Shown here: piece after piece, positions 47,713 to 58,861 of the stretch | Numbering within the stretch: the first letter of the stretch is position 1 | Layout of the letters: every line of letters begins with the position of its first letter | Notes under the pieces: model-generated | Seen by the model: only the letters and a program-made list of their open reading frames with translations | The model's database searches: none | Told to the model about the DNA's origin: nothing | DNA from: Streptomyces sp. SAI-127 | GTDB lineage: Bacteria; Actinomycetota; Actinomycetes; Streptomycetales; Streptomycetaceae | Direction: 5' to 3' | NCBI RefSeq assembly: GCF_029894425.1 | Contig: NZ_JARXYJ010000001.1 | Coordinates: 496,001-560,000, forward strand | DNA length: 64,000 nt | Program-made: the position numbers and the translations under genes

Positions 47713-48309
47713 ATGTCCGTGAACGAGAACGCCGTTGCCCTGCGCTTCGCCGACCGCGCCGCCGCGTATCAGGCGCTCAGCGAACTGAAGTACCTCAGCC
47801 CCGCCACGACCGAGGTCCGTGCCGCCGTCCTGGTCGAGCGCCTCCAGGACGGCGCGGTGCGCGTCCCCGAGGGCATGGACGGCGAGGAGGGGAGGAACAC
47901 CGCGGTCGGCGGGCTGGTCGGCTCGCTCGTCGGCATCCTCGGCGGACCCCTCGGCGTGCTGATGGGCTGGGGCGTCGGCGCGCTGATCGGGGGAGGCCAC
48001 GACTACAAGCGGGCCGAACAGGCCACCACCGCCGTCGGCGTCTTCGCCCAGCAGGTACCGCCGGGCGGCACGGCCATCCTGGCCGAGGTCAGGGAGTCCG
48101 ACACCCAGGCCCTGGACCAGCTGGCCATGCGCTACGACGCCGTCCTCGAACGCCGCCCCGCCGACTCCCTCCGCACCGAACTGAAGGCCATGGAAGAGGC
48201 CGCTGACCGGAGCAGGAGGGAGGAGGCGAAGCAGCGGCGTGAGCGCGAGCGCGCCGAGAAGAAGTCGAGGAAGGGCGGCGCGACACCGCCGCAGCAGGCC
48301 ACCGCATAA
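47713..48309 (+). CDS. DUF1269-family membrane protein, copy B
   Basis: This 198-residue protein is almost identical to copy C (58862-59458) up to about residue 165 and clearly related to copy A. The Gly-rich double hydrophobic segment GLVGSLVGILGGPLGVLMGWGVGALIGGG lies at about 67-95. The charged C-terminal tail differs from copy C. GGAGAG precedes the ATG. A perfect terminator follows. Function is unknown; the regulator next door implies ligand-induced expression. Confidence 0.9.
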   Translation: MSVNENAVALRFADRAAAYQALSELKYLSPATTEVRAAVLVERLQDGAVRVPEGMDGEEGRNTAVGGLVGSLVGILGGPLGVLMGWGVGALIGGGHDYKRAEQATTAVGVFAQQVPPGGTAILAEVRESDTQALDQLAMRYDAVLERRPADSLRTELKAMEEAADRSRREEAKQRRERERAEKKSRKGGATPPQQATA

Positions 48310-48340
48310 ACGACGCGGGCAGCTCCCCGCTGCTCCGTAT

Positions 48341-48374
48341 GGTGAGGGCGGGCCCGTGATGGCCCGCCCTCACC
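48341..48374. terminator. Bidirectional terminator after DUF1269 copy B
   Basis: Perfect 13-bp arms GGTGAGGGCGGGC (48341-48353) and GCCCGCCCTCACC (48362-48374) lie between the convergent DUF1269 and efflux genes. The same arms follow copy C at 58784. Confidence 0.88.
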
Positions 48375-48440
48375 GCTGTCACCCGGGGTTCTGTCCGGCA
48401 ACAGTTGCCCGTCCCCGGTCCGGTGACGGACGCGTGCGGC

Positions 48441-50362
<1,922 letters not shown>

Positions 50363-50953
50363 TCAGCGTGAACGCAGTCCGTCGAGGAGGAGGGTGCACA
50401 GGGCCTCCAAGGCGGCGTCCGCCCCGGGGGCCTGCCACCGGGCGGCGTGGACGGGGTGGTGGTAGCCAATGGTGGCTTCGAAGACGGTCCGCGCCGTCGC
50501 GGCAGGGTCGGCCGAGGTGAAGTCCCCGCTGCCGACCCCGTCGGCGATGATGACGCGCAGTTGCTCGATCAGGTCGGCTATGTGGTCGGCGACCGCGCCG
50601 CTGTGCTCGGCCTCCAGGACCCGGTACGTGGCAAACAGCTGCGGGTCCTCGGACGTCACCGCCCGTTTGGAGGCGAACAGCGCGGTGAGCCAGGCGCGCA
50701 GCCGCTCGGGCGCTGCGGAACCGGTGTCGGCCGCGACCGCCGCGAGGCTGCCGTGCGCGCGGCTGATCCAGCGCCGGGTGACGGCTTCGCGCAGTGCCGC
50801 CTTGGACGAGAAGTGCTTGTAGACGCTGGCGTGGCTGACCCCCAGAGCGCGCGCCACGTCCAGCACCGTCGCCTTCTCCGGCCCGTAGCGGCGCAGCACG
50901 TCCTCGGTGGCGGCCAGGATGGTCTCGGCGTCCAGCGTCGTGCGTGAACGCAT
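50363..50953 (-). CDS. TetR-family repressor of efflux
   Basis: This 196-residue regulator has helix-turn-helix TVLDVARALGVSHASVYKHFSSKAALREAV (about residues 28-57) and a C-terminal domain with TARTVFEATIGYHHPVHAARW, typical of the SbtR/TetR_C_7-like group. Its ATG directly abuts the stop of the aldo/keto reductase gene (TGAATG), so they are co-translated. The efflux gene downstream is the likely target. Confidence 0.9.
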   Translation of the reverse strand: MRSRTTLDAETILAATEDVLRRYGPEKATVLDVARALGVSHASVYKHFSSKAALREAVTRRWISRAHGSLAAVAADTGSAAPERLRAWLTALFASKRAVTSEDPQLFATYRVLEAEHSGAVADHIADLIEQLRVIIADGVGSGDFTSADPAATARTVFEATIGYHHPVHAARWQAPGADAALEALCTLLLDGLRSR

Positions 50954-51946
50954 TCAGCGCTCCCCGTCCCTCATGCCCAGCGCTCCGCGGTTGCCGGCGA
51001 CCGCGGAGATCGGCACCGCCTGTTCGATCGCTTCCAGCTCCTCCTCGGTCAGGACCAGTCCGGCCCCCGGCAGCGCCTCGGCCAGCTGCCGGCGCGTGCG
51101 CGACCCGACAATGGCGACGATGTCAGCCAGCCCGCGGCCCTGCGCGAGCACCCAGGCAATGGCCAACTGTGCCGCCGTGGCTCCGCGGGCGTCGGCGATC
51201 TCGTGAAGTGCCTGGACCAGCTTGAGGTTGCTCTCCACGTTGCCGTCCTGAAAGCGCGGCATCAACGCCCGAAGGTCGGTCGGTGAGGGGGCCTGCCGCG
51301 TCCAGTTGCCGCTCAGCAGCCCGTAGGAGAGCACCCCGTAGGCCGTGACGGCGATGCCCAGCTCCCGGCAGGTGTCCAGGACGCCGCCCTCGATGCCGCG
51401 GCTGAACAGGGAGTACTCGACCTGTAGATCGGCAATCGGGTGAACCGCATGAGCCCGCCGGATCGTCTCCGAGCCGACCTCCGACAGTCCGATCGCACGC
51501 ACATGCCCGGCCTGAACCATCTCGGCGATGGCCCCGATCGTGTCCTCGATCGGCACCGTCGGATCGAGGCGGCCCGGGCGATAGACGTCGACGTGGTCGG
51601 TGCCGAGTCGCTGCAGCGAGTAGGCCAGATAGTTCTTCACCGCCTGCGGGCGCCCGTCCATGCCGCCGAAGTGCCCATCAGGGTCCGTCATCGTGCCGAA
51701 CTTCACGCTGAGAACGGCCTTCTCCCGGCCCTCGGCGGACAACGCCCGGCGGATCAACTCCTCATTGTGGCCTGTTCCGTAGAAGTCACCAGTGTCCAGG
51801 AGGGTGACTCCCGCATCGAGGGCGGCACGGATCGTCGCAATGCCCTCCGCTTCATCTGCCGCAGCGGTGCTGTTCGACATCCTCATACAACCCAGACCGA
51901 ACGCCGAGACACGCGGACCACCGGCCCCCAGCTGCCGTGTTTCCAT
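50954..51946 (-). CDS. Aldo/keto reductase
   Basis: This 330-residue TIM-barrel NADPH oxidoreductase of the YajO/AKR13 type shows SAFGLGCMRMS, GVTLLDTGDFYGTGHNEELI (catalytic Asp and Tyr), and Lys in AVLSVKFGTM. The usual HRxD is replaced by YRPGRLDP, and the cofactor site SNxxLVQALHEIADARGATAAQLAIAWVLAQ is present. AGGAG precedes ATG 51946; a longer frame is open upstream but unlikely. It heads the operon with the TetR gene and may detoxify aldehydes or ketones exported by the adjacent pump. Confidence 0.92.
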   Translation of the reverse strand: METRQLGAGGPRVSAFGLGCMRMSNSTAAADEAEGIATIRAALDAGVTLLDTGDFYGTGHNEELIRRALSAEGREKAVLSVKFGTMTDPDGHFGGMDGRPQAVKNYLAYSLQRLGTDHVDVYRPGRLDPTVPIEDTIGAIAEMVQAGHVRAIGLSEVGSETIRRAHAVHPIADLQVEYSLFSRGIEGGVLDTCRELGIAVTAYGVLSYGLLSGNWTRQAPSPTDLRALMPRFQDGNVESNLKLVQALHEIADARGATAAQLAIAWVLAQGRGLADIVAIVGSRTRRQLAEALPGAGLVLTEEELEAIEQAVPISAVAGNRGALGMRDGER

Positions 51947-52511
51947 GACTCCTACCTCCCGGTGAACGAACATGTACTCAAGCCTGGCTGTGTGGCTGAA
52001 CTGTCGTGCCAACGGCCGGAGTACCGACGCTCCCCCTTGGTGCGACACAGGAGCGTCCACAACACCGGCCACCAGCTCCAACCGCGCACCAGCAGGCGCG
52101 CAACGGCGGCGAGGAGGCGAAGGCCGGCGCCGAGGGTACGGCTAGTCCGGCAGCGCATTGGTGGCCCCCCTGCCCCGGAAGCGGGTTTCCCCTGTGACGA
52201 GGTCGAGAGCTGCGCCACCTGGCCCACTTGCTCGAGAGGGCCGTCGCGCCACCCGTGGCGGCTCCTGGGACTCGTGCGTCCATGCTGCGACCCTACAATA
52301 TTGGGGTTACAGAATTCAAATCTTGTAACCCGTCAAACACAGTTGATCGAAGTCGGGCAGCCCTCGGTTGACGCGGCTGGTCACCCGACGCCTGGGGCTC
52401 GGTGCCCGCACGTCTGTAACCTCGCTCCGCGCCTGATGGTCCGACCCCACAGCAGATGGTCGGCCTCGTGTGGCGTCCTGCCATCCGGCGGAGGCGGCGG
52501 GTTCGCCGGAC
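51947..52511. other. Spacer with one inverted repeat
   Basis: This 565-bp stretch lies between two minus-strand operons. It contains the inverted repeat at 52304-52331 and the promoter for the aldo/keto reductase operon. No gene is recognised. Confidence 0.45.
52304..52331. promoter_or_regulatory. Inverted repeat, possible operator
   Basis: GGGTTACA (52304-52311) and TGTAACCC (52324-52331) are perfect 8-bp arms with a 12-bp AT-rich spacer. The repeat lies 358 bp upstream of the aldo/keto reductase start and stands out from the GC-rich surroundings. It resembles TetR or MerR-type operators. Confidence 0.45.
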
Positions 52512-53144
52512 TCAGTGGCCTCGGGCGATCCACTCCTGCAGGTGCGGGGCCTCGGCTCCGATGGTGGTCGACTCGCCGTGGCCGGTGCGGACCACGGTTT
52601 CCGGCGGCAGCACCAGCAGCCGGTCACGGATGGAACGGACGATCGTCGGGAAGCAGGAGTACGACCGCCCGGTGGCCCCCGGTCCGCCGGCGAACAGGGT
52701 GTCGCCGGTGAAGACGGTACCCAGTGACGGAGCGTGCAGACAGATTGCGCCAGGCGTGTGTCCGGGGCTGTGCAGCACGGTCAGTTCAAAGCCGGCCACA
52801 CGAAGTCGGCGCATGTCGGAGAGGTAGCCGTCAGGGTTCCGGTCCGGGTGGGTGTGCTTCCACAGCAGCCGGTCGTCGAGATGGATCAGGATCGGCGCAC
52901 CGGTCGCGTCGGCCAGCGCGGGAGCGGCGCCGATGTGGTCGTCGTGGCCATGGGTGCACACGATGGCCCGTAGCCGCCGGTCTCCGACGGCGGCGCCGAT
53001 GGCACCGGCGTCGTGAGAGGCGTCGATGACGATCACCTCGTCGTCGTCGCCCACGATCCACACGTTGTTGTCGACGTCCCAGGTGCCGCCGTCCAGGCTG
53101 AAGGTGCCGGACGTGACCAGGTGCTCGATGCGGGCGGCCGTCAC
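52512..53144 (-). CDS. MBL-fold metallohydrolase, mycothiol-pathway type
   Basis: This 210-residue zinc hydrolase has the [12 protein letters not shown] motif, [23 protein letters not shown] and a terminal [10 protein letters not shown]. Proteins of this kind are commonly encoded right after S-(hydroxymethyl)mycothiol dehydrogenase in actinomycetes and are thought to hydrolyse S-formylmycothiol. Its start overlaps the dehydrogenase stop by four bases, supporting this. The hydrolase role is family inference. Confidence 0.9.
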   Translation of the reverse strand: MTAARIEHLVTSGTFSLDGGTWDVDNNVWIVGDDDEVIVIDASHDAGAIGAAVGDRRLRAIVCTHGHDDHIGAAPALADATGAPILIHLDDRLLWKHTHPDRNPDGYLSDMRRLRVAGFELTVLHSPGHTPGAICLHAPSLGTVFTGDTLFAGGPGATGRSYSCFPTIVRSIRDRLLVLPPETVVRTGHGESTTIGAEAPHLQEWIARGH

Positions 53145-54226
53145 AGAACGACAACTGAGCGGAGCACGTCGCCCTTGTGCATCCGGGCGAAGGCGTCCTC
53201 GACGCCCTCCAGGGCGATCGTCTCGCTGACGAACGCATCGAGGTCCAGACGCCCCTGGAGATACAGATCGATCAGCAACGGGCAGTCTCGTGAGGGCAGA
53301 CAGTCGCCGTACCAGGAGGACTTCAGCGCCCCGCCGCGGCCGAAGACGTCCAGCAGTGGCAGTTGGAGTTTCATTTCGGGCGCGGGTACGCCGACGAGGA
53401 CGACCGTGCCGGCCAGGTCGCGGGCGTAGAAGGCCTGCCGGTATGTCTCCGGGCGCCCTACGGCGTCGATGACCACGTCCGCGCCGAAGCCGCCGGTCAG
53501 TTCGCGTACGGCCTCCACCGGGTCCGTTTCCCGCGAGTTGATGGTGTGTGTGGCGCCCAAGGATGCGGCAGTGGCCAGCTTGCGGTCGTCGATGTCCACC
53601 GCGATGATCCTCGACGCACCCGCCAGCTGGGAACCCACCACGGCTGCGGCGCCGACTCCCCCGCAGCCGATGACGGCCACGGAGTCACCACGGGTGACCG
53701 CACCGGTGTTGATCGCCGCGCCGATGCCCGCCATCACGCCACAGCCCAGCAGGCCTGCTGCGGCCGGCGACGCGGCCGGGTCGACCTTGGTGCACTGTCC
53801 GGCCGCGACCAGGGTCTTCTCGGCGAAGGCACCGATGCCCAGGGCCGGGGACAGCTCAGTGCCGTCGGTGAGGGTCATTTTCTGCCGGGCGTTGTGGGTG
53901 TCGAAGCAGTACCAGGGCCGGCCACGCAGACAGGCCCGGCACTGGCCGCACACGGCACGCCAGTTGAGGATCACGAAGTCGCCGGGCTCCACGTCGGGCA
54001 CGCCTTCACCGATCGACTCGACGATCCCGGCCGCCTCGTGGCCGAGCAGAAAGGGGAACTCGTCGTTGATGCCGCCATCGCGGTAGTGGAGGTCGGTGTG
54101 GCAGACCCCGCACGACTGGATCCGTACCACCACCTCCCCCGGCCCCGGGTCGGGGATCACGATCGTCTCGATGCCGACCGGCTCGCCCTTCGCCCTCGCG
54201 ACGACGCCTCGTACCTGCTGGGCCAT
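53141..54226 (-). CDS. mscR: S-(hydroxymethyl)mycothiol dehydrogenase
   Basis: This 361-residue zinc alcohol dehydrogenase oxidises the formaldehyde-mycothiol adduct with NAD. Catalytic-zinc residues appear in [15 protein letters not shown] and LGHEAAGIV. Structural-zinc Cys are in [15 protein letters not shown], and the cofactor motif is [14 protein letters not shown]. The overall sequence ([33 protein letters not shown]) matches the MscR/AdhE2 group. It sits in an operon with a P450 and its reductase, so formaldehyde from O-demethylation is the expected source. Confidence 0.93.
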   Translation of the reverse strand: MAQQVRGVVARAKGEPVGIETIVIPDPGPGEVVVRIQSCGVCHTDLHYRDGGINDEFPFLLGHEAAGIVESIGEGVPDVEPGDFVILNWRAVCGQCRACLRGRPWYCFDTHNARQKMTLTDGTELSPALGIGAFAEKTLVAAGQCTKVDPAASPAAAGLLGCGVMAGIGAAINTGAVTRGDSVAVIGCGGVGAAAVVGSQLAGASRIIAVDIDDRKLATAASLGATHTINSRETDPVEAVRELTGGFGADVVIDAVGRPETYRQAFYARDLAGTVVLVGVPAPEMKLQLPLLDVFGRGGALKSSWYGDCLPSRDCPLLIDLYLQGRLDLDAFVSETIALEGVEDAFARMHKGDVLRSVVVL

Positions 54227-54244
54227 TGCTGGATTCCCTCCTGC

Positions 54245-55456
54245 TCAAACGGGCTGGACGCCCAGGGGCAGAGACGCCCAGGAGCGCAGGGTGTTGTTGG
54301 GGTGGCGGCGCGGAGTGCCGGTCAGCTCGAACCGCTCGACGCGGCCGGCCAGCGCGGTCAGCAGCGCCTCGGCCTCCAGGCGGGCCACATGCTGGCCGAT
54401 GCACTGGTGGATGCCCATGCCGAAGCCGACGTGGCCGGAGGGGTCTCGAGTGGGGTCGAAGCGGTCGGGGTCGCTCCAGCGGTCCGGGTCGCGGTTGGCC
54501 GCGCCGAGGAACATGAGGATCTTCGCGCCCGCCGGGACGACCGTGCCGGCGATGGTGACGTCTGTGGTGGCGGTGCGGAAGAAGGTCTGCACCGGTGACT
54601 GCCAGCGGACCGCCTCGTCGAACGCGGCGCGGGCCAACTCCGGCCGCTCCCGCAGACGTTGCCACTCCTCGGGATGGGTGGCGAAGGCGTACAGGCAGGC
54701 TGCCAGACCATGCACGGTGGTGTCGACGCCGGCCGAGAGCAGGGAGCGCACCACCACCGGTGCCTGCTCGTGTGTCAGATCTCCACGGTCGACAGCCGCC
54801 CAGATGGCAGCTCCGAAGCTGTCCTCGCTCAACGCCTCCCGCCGGCATTGGGCATTGACCCATGCCGACAGCTCGGACAACCGGTGGGCGTCCGCCTTGA
54901 CGAGGTCGTTGCGAGGGCCGAAGGCGTTGAAGACCATGTTGCCGTACGGCAGGAGGTTCTCCCGGCCGTCCGGCCCGAGGCCCACCGCGTCAGGGAAAGC
55001 GCGCAGTGGGAACGCCTCCGCCAGCGCCGTGAAGCCGTCGAACTCGGCTCCTTGAGCGAGGACTTGCTCGACGAGTTCCTCCGCCACGTTGTTCCAGGTC
55101 TCGCGCAGGCGGCGCAAGGCGGGTGGGGCGAGGATCTCCCGCAGCACCCGGCGCGGGGCGTCGTGGCGGGGCGGGTCCGCCTCCAGCAGCAGGCTCGGCG
55201 GCCGCCACGGCTCCTCGTGCCGGAAATTGGCCAGGCCCACGCCCGAGCCCGACTCGAAGTGCTGCCAGTCCACCAGTGCGGCATGCACCTGCTCGTAGCG
55301 GGCCAGGGCGTACGCGTCATGGCGGGAGAGGTACACGACCGGACCGGTATCGCGCAGCGCCTCGTGCAGCGGTTCGGGGTCCAACAGGACGTCGTGGGCG
55401 AACGGGTCGACGTCACTTACGGGCGGCACGACGGAATGCTCCAGTGCCTCGGTCAT
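54245..55456 (-). CDS. Cytochrome P450, CYP199A-like (aromatic O-demethylase type)
   Basis: This 403-residue P450 has I-helix LLSAGVDTTVHGLA, ExxR in FDEAVRWQSP and heme loop FGMGIHQCIGQHVARLE. PYGNMVFNAFGPRND is characteristic of CYP199A, whose members demethylate 4-methoxybenzoate-type substrates. ATG 55456 is preferred to the adjacent GTG because of spacing from AAGGAG. The gene lies between a phthalate-type reductase and the formaldehyde dehydrogenase. This context strongly suggests a methoxyarene demethylase; the exact substrate is unknown. Confidence 0.92.
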   Translation of the reverse strand: MTEALEHSVVPPVSDVDPFAHDVLLDPEPLHEALRDTGPVVYLSRHDAYALARYEQVHAALVDWQHFESGSGVGLANFRHEEPWRPPSLLLEADPPRHDAPRRVLREILAPPALRRLRETWNNVAEELVEQVLAQGAEFDGFTALAEAFPLRAFPDAVGLGPDGRENLLPYGNMVFNAFGPRNDLVKADAHRLSELSAWVNAQCRREALSEDSFGAAIWAAVDRGDLTHEQAPVVVRSLLSAGVDTTVHGLAACLYAFATHPEEWQRLRERPELARAAFDEAVRWQSPVQTFFRTATTDVTIAGTVVPAGAKILMFLGAANRDPDRWSDPDRFDPTRDPSGHVGFGMGIHQCIGQHVARLEAEALLTALAGRVERFELTGTPRRHPNNTLRSWASLPLGVQPV

Positions 55457-55497
55457 CACGGCTCCTTCGAGAAGGTTTCAGCGAGCAGAGGTCGGTC

Positions 55498-56478
55498 TCA
55501 CAGATCGAGGACGAGACGGTCGCCGCAGGAGCGCGACACGCACAGGAACATGCAGTCGTTCGCGGTCCGTTCGTGGTCGGCCAGCACCGAGTCCCGGTGG
55601 TCCGGCCGCCCTTCCAACACGGGCGTCAGGCATGTGCCGCAGGTGCCCTGTTCGCAGGAGGACAGCACGCCCACGCCGGCCCTGCGCACCGCCTCCAGCA
55701 CGGACACGTCCGGAGTGACGGTGACCGTGCGTCCGGTGCGCCGCAGTTCTACCTTGAAGGGCGTCTTGCGGACTGGCGGGGTCTGCGCGGCGGCGGTGAA
55801 GCGCTCGGTGCGCAGGGCGTACGGCGGCCAGGCGGCGCAGGCCGCTTCGACGGCGGCGAGCAGCGGGGCGGGGCCGCAGCAGTACACCTTGGTGTCCGGC
55901 CGCGGTGTGCCCAGCCAGGCCTCCAGGTCCAGCAGCCCGAGTTCGTCCTGCGGGACGACGTGGACCCGCTCGCCGTAGGCCGCCGTCAGTTCCTCGCGAA
56001 AGGCCATTGATGACCGCGTACGCCCGCCGTACAGCAACTGCCACTCCGCACCGAGCAGTTCGGCCTGCCGCACCATGGGCAGCAGCGGCGTGATGCCGAT
56101 GCCGCCCGCGATGAAGAGGTACTTCTCCGACGGGACGAGGGGGAAGTGATTGCGCGGGCCGCCGACCCCGACGAGGTCCCCTGGGCTCAACCGGTCGTGC
56201 ACGTAGGCGGACCCTCCCCGGCCCACGGGCTCCCGCAGCACGGCGATCCGGTAGGTGTGCGCGTCCCATCGGTCGCCGCACAGCGAGTACTGCCGGGTCG
56301 TCCCGTCCGGCAGCACGAGGTCGATGTGGGACCCCGGCGTCCAGTCCGGCAGCCGTGCCCCGCCGGGGTGGGTGAGGGTGAGTGATACGACGCCCTCGGC
56401 GACGTGCTCCTTCGCGGAGACCGTCAGTCCCGGACCGACACCGGGACCTGCATCCGCCAGCGCACTGGTTCCGACCAC
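55498..56478 (-). CDS. VanB/PDR-type ferredoxin reductase
   Basis: This 326-residue single-chain electron supply has flavin domain RQYSLCGDRW, NAD domain LFIAGGIGITPLLPMV and C-terminal [2Fe-2S] domain SCEQGTCGTC with a final Cys in FLCVS. GTG 56478 has GGGAGG at 7 bases and gives the normal length; a longer ATG-started frame is possible. It is 41 bp upstream of the P450 gene. The pairing resembles other reductase-P450 demethylase pairs. Confidence 0.9.
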   Translation of the reverse strand: MVGTSALADAGPGVGPGLTVSAKEHVAEGVVSLTLTHPGGARLPDWTPGSHIDLVLPDGTTRQYSLCGDRWDAHTYRIAVLREPVGRGGSAYVHDRLSPGDLVGVGGPRNHFPLVPSEKYLFIAGGIGITPLLPMVRQAELLGAEWQLLYGGRTRSSMAFREELTAAYGERVHVVPQDELGLLDLEAWLGTPRPDTKVYCCGPAPLLAAVEAACAAWPPYALRTERFTAAAQTPPVRKTPFKVELRRTGRTVTVTPDVSVLEAVRRAGVGVLSSCEQGTCGTCLTPVLEGRPDHRDSVLADHERTANDCMFLCVSRSCGDRLVLDL

Positions 56479-56576
56479 GTTGTCGCCTCCCGTCGTTGGG
56501 TTGCACGCAGGATGCAGGGCGACGACGGACGAGCGCGACGGCATTCTCAATCAATGAGAGACGAACATCCGCCGGC

Positions 56577-57383
56577 TCATACGGCCGTTGTTCTACCGTC
56601 GCGTGAGTCACCGGGCTCTCGGCCCCGCCTCGGACCAACCGGTGCCCCGAGCGCACGGGAGACACCGCGTGCCGCCGTCCGCACCACGGGCACGACGGAG
56701 GAGGCCTCCGACGCGTTGGGGACGATCACCGCCAGAGCGGCCACTACCTCACCACGCGCGTCACGTACCGGCGCTGCCACGCCCAGGGCCTCCAGATGCA
56801 CATACCCCGGGCAGTACGCGTAACCCTGCTGCCGTACATCAGCCAGAACGGCCCGCAGCCGCGCGGCGGTGGCGGGGGTATTCGGGGTATAGCGGTGCAG
56901 GCATCCGTCAAGCACCCGTCGGCGCAGGTCAGCAGGCCCGTGGGCGAGGAGGACCAGGCCGATGGAGGAGGCGTGCAGCGGCAGGCGCCCCGCGACGCGG
57001 GTGTAGTTGATGACGGCACCCGGTGCTGTCAGCCGCTCCAGGAACAGTGCCTCGTCACCGTCCAGCACACCGAGCTGCACGTGGTGGCCGACGACGTCGT
57101 GGACACCCTCCATGAACGGCATGGCCGCGTTGCGCAGCGACAGGGTGGGCGAGGCTCGTGTGGCCAACTCCCACAGGCGCATACCGATCCGCACCCGGCG
57201 GTCGTCGTCCCGGATCAGGCAGCCGTACGACACCAGCTCGGCCACCAGACGCGACGCGGTCGCCACGTGCAGCCCGGAACGCCGGGAGATCTCCGAGACG
57301 GTCAGGGCGGGCTCCTCGGGCGTGAACGCGTCAAGGATCCGCACCGTCCTCGCCAGAACCGACTCGCCGTGTTGTGTCCTCAC
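56577..57383 (-). CDS. IclR-family transcriptional regulator
   Basis: This 268-residue regulator has winged helix LTVSEISRRSGLHVATASRLVAELVSYGCL (about residues 27-57) and effector domain with GRLPLHASSIGLVLLAHGP and YVHLEALGVAAPVRDARGE. Start is GTG 57383. It lies 98 bp ahead of the demethylation operon on the same strand and is its likely regulator, probably responding to a benzoate-type compound. Confidence 0.9.
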   Translation of the reverse strand: MRTQHGESVLARTVRILDAFTPEEPALTVSEISRRSGLHVATASRLVAELVSYGCLIRDDDRRVRIGMRLWELATRASPTLSLRNAAMPFMEGVHDVVGHHVQLGVLDGDEALFLERLTAPGAVINYTRVAGRLPLHASSIGLVLLAHGPADLRRRVLDGCLHRYTPNTPATAARLRAVLADVRQQGYAYCPGYVHLEALGVAAPVRDARGEVVAALAVIVPNASEASSVVPVVRTAARGVSRALGAPVGPRRGREPGDSRDGRTTAV

Positions 57384-57608
57384 CTGGCCATCACCGGACG
57401 CCTTCCAGACAGGTCAAGCCCTATGGTGCACGCGCCCGCGTAGTGGTCCACATCCTGATCGTGGGCACCCCTCGGACAGCTTCACAAAGCGGTGGCGCAG
57501 CCGAACCGCACCCTCGGCGCGGTCATCGTCGTAGCAGCGCTGGGCCCAACGCTGTGCATCGGCCGCCAGCATGTCGGTCGGCAGCCAGGGCGGGAGGTGA
57601 CACGGTGC
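57384..57608. other. Spacer with unassigned coding-like stretch
   Basis: On the minus strand about 57440-57600, a frame reads WLPTDMLAADAQRWAQRCYD and RLRHRFVKL. This looks like a protein tail of unknown family. It may be the relic of a gene lost between the IclR and glycosyltransferase genes. Confidence 0.3.
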
Positions 57609-58727
57609 TCAGCGCGCTGCCGTCGTCAGGTCCTCGATGTCGCCCACCAGGTCGGCCGGGGAGGGGAGCCCGGCGATCTCGTCACGCATGGCAAGGGCGG
57701 CCTTGCGCAGGGCGTCGTCGTTCAGGAGGGTGTCGAGCAGGTCGCCGTCCACCACCTGGGGCTCGGCGCGCAGGGCGAAGCCCTGCGCAGTGGCAGCCGC
57801 GGCATTGGTGAAGTGGTCGGCACCACTCGGCAGGAACAGCTGCGGGATGCCGACGGCCGCCGCGGCCATCATGGTGCCCGCTCCGCCGTGGTGGACCACG
57901 GCGTCGCAGCCGGCCAGCAGCTGGGCGAGCGGCACCCAGTCCGACAACGGCTTTACGTTGGGCGGCAGTTCGCCCAGCGGCGCGAGGTCGGCGCCGCCGA
58001 GGGCGAGCAGGAAGTCGGCGTCCACCGTGGCCGCCTGTTCGATCAGCCGGTCGACGTACCGCGCGCCTGCCGTCCGCGACAGCGCCGTGCCGAGCGTGAC
58101 CACGACCCGCTGCCGCCCGCCGCGCGCGACCAGGTCCGCCGGCACCGGGCCGCCGCCGTTGAACGGCACGTACCTGACCCGCCAGCCCGTGCCGTCGCCG
58201 CCGAGCGAGGCGGGGACCACGTCGAGCACGGTGCGTTCGGGCGGCCCGGTCACCCCGCGGGCCCGGTACTCGTCGGCCAGCTCGGCGGCCATTCCTTCGA
58301 CGTAGGGCAGGCCCGCGGTCACACCGAAGTTGTGGACCACTGTGGGGATGCCCAGCGCGGCAGCGACGAGTGGCGCCGTACCTTGCATCGTGGCGTGCAC
58401 GATCATGTCCGGCCGCCACGTCTCGGCCAGCCGGACCAGGTCGTCCAGGGCGGACCGGCTGTGCTCGGTGAAGCCGATCACGGCGAGGCGGTTGATCTCC
58501 TCCTGCGTGAGCTCCTTCGGCCCGTTCGTGCTGAAGCGAGCGAAGATCTCGGCCGTGGTGGTTCCGTCGCCCACCTCGACCAGGGGAAACCCGGTCGGCC
58601 TCAGCACGGTGACCGGGGCCTGCCCGGCGAACAGGACGTCGTGACCGGCCGACCGCAGGGCTTGGGCGGTCGGGACCATGGGGAAGACATGCGCGGCCGA
58701 GCCCGGGGCGCTGAACAGGATTCGCAT
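57609..58727 (-). CDS. Glycosyltransferase, macrolide/MGT type (GT1)
   Basis: This 372-residue GT-B enzyme has an N-terminal acceptor domain (MRILFSAPGSAAHVFPMVPTAQALRSAGHDVLFAG). The C-terminal nucleotide-sugar site is VHHGGAGTMMAAAAVGIPQLFLPSGADHFTNA. This is the pattern of antibiotic glycosyltransferases and macrolide-inactivating enzymes. ATG 58727 has GAGGAG about 9 bases upstream. No other biosynthetic genes flank it, so self-protection or inactivation of a foreign compound is as likely as biosynthesis. Confidence 0.88.
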   Translation of the reverse strand: MRILFSAPGSAAHVFPMVPTAQALRSAGHDVLFAGQAPVTVLRPTGFPLVEVGDGTTTAEIFARFSTNGPKELTQEEINRLAVIGFTEHSRSALDDLVRLAETWRPDMIVHATMQGTAPLVAAALGIPTVVHNFGVTAGLPYVEGMAAELADEYRARGVTGPPERTVLDVVPASLGGDGTGWRVRYVPFNGGGPVPADLVARGGRQRVVVTLGTALSRTAGARYVDRLIEQAATVDADFLLALGGADLAPLGELPPNVKPLSDWVPLAQLLAGCDAVVHHGGAGTMMAAAAVGIPQLFLPSGADHFTNAAAATAQGFALRAEPQVVDGDLLDTLLNDDALRKAALAMRDEIAGLPSPADLVGDIEDLTTAAR

Positions 58728-58783
58728 TACGTGTACTCCTCGTGGGGGGGTGAAGGGTGGCGGTGTCATCTCACGGCCCGGCG

Positions 58784-58815
58784 GGTGAGGGCGGGCGAGG
58801 GGGCCCGCCCTCACC
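58784..58815. terminator. Terminator after DUF1269 copy C
   Basis: GGTGAGGGCGGGC (58784-58796) and GCCCGCCCTCACC (58803-58815) form a perfect 13-bp stem with loop GAGGGG. The arms are identical to those after copy B. Confidence 0.87.
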
Positions 58816-58861
58816 AAGCGGGGCCGAGGGGAGTTGCCTCGCATCCATGGGCCCGCCCCGG

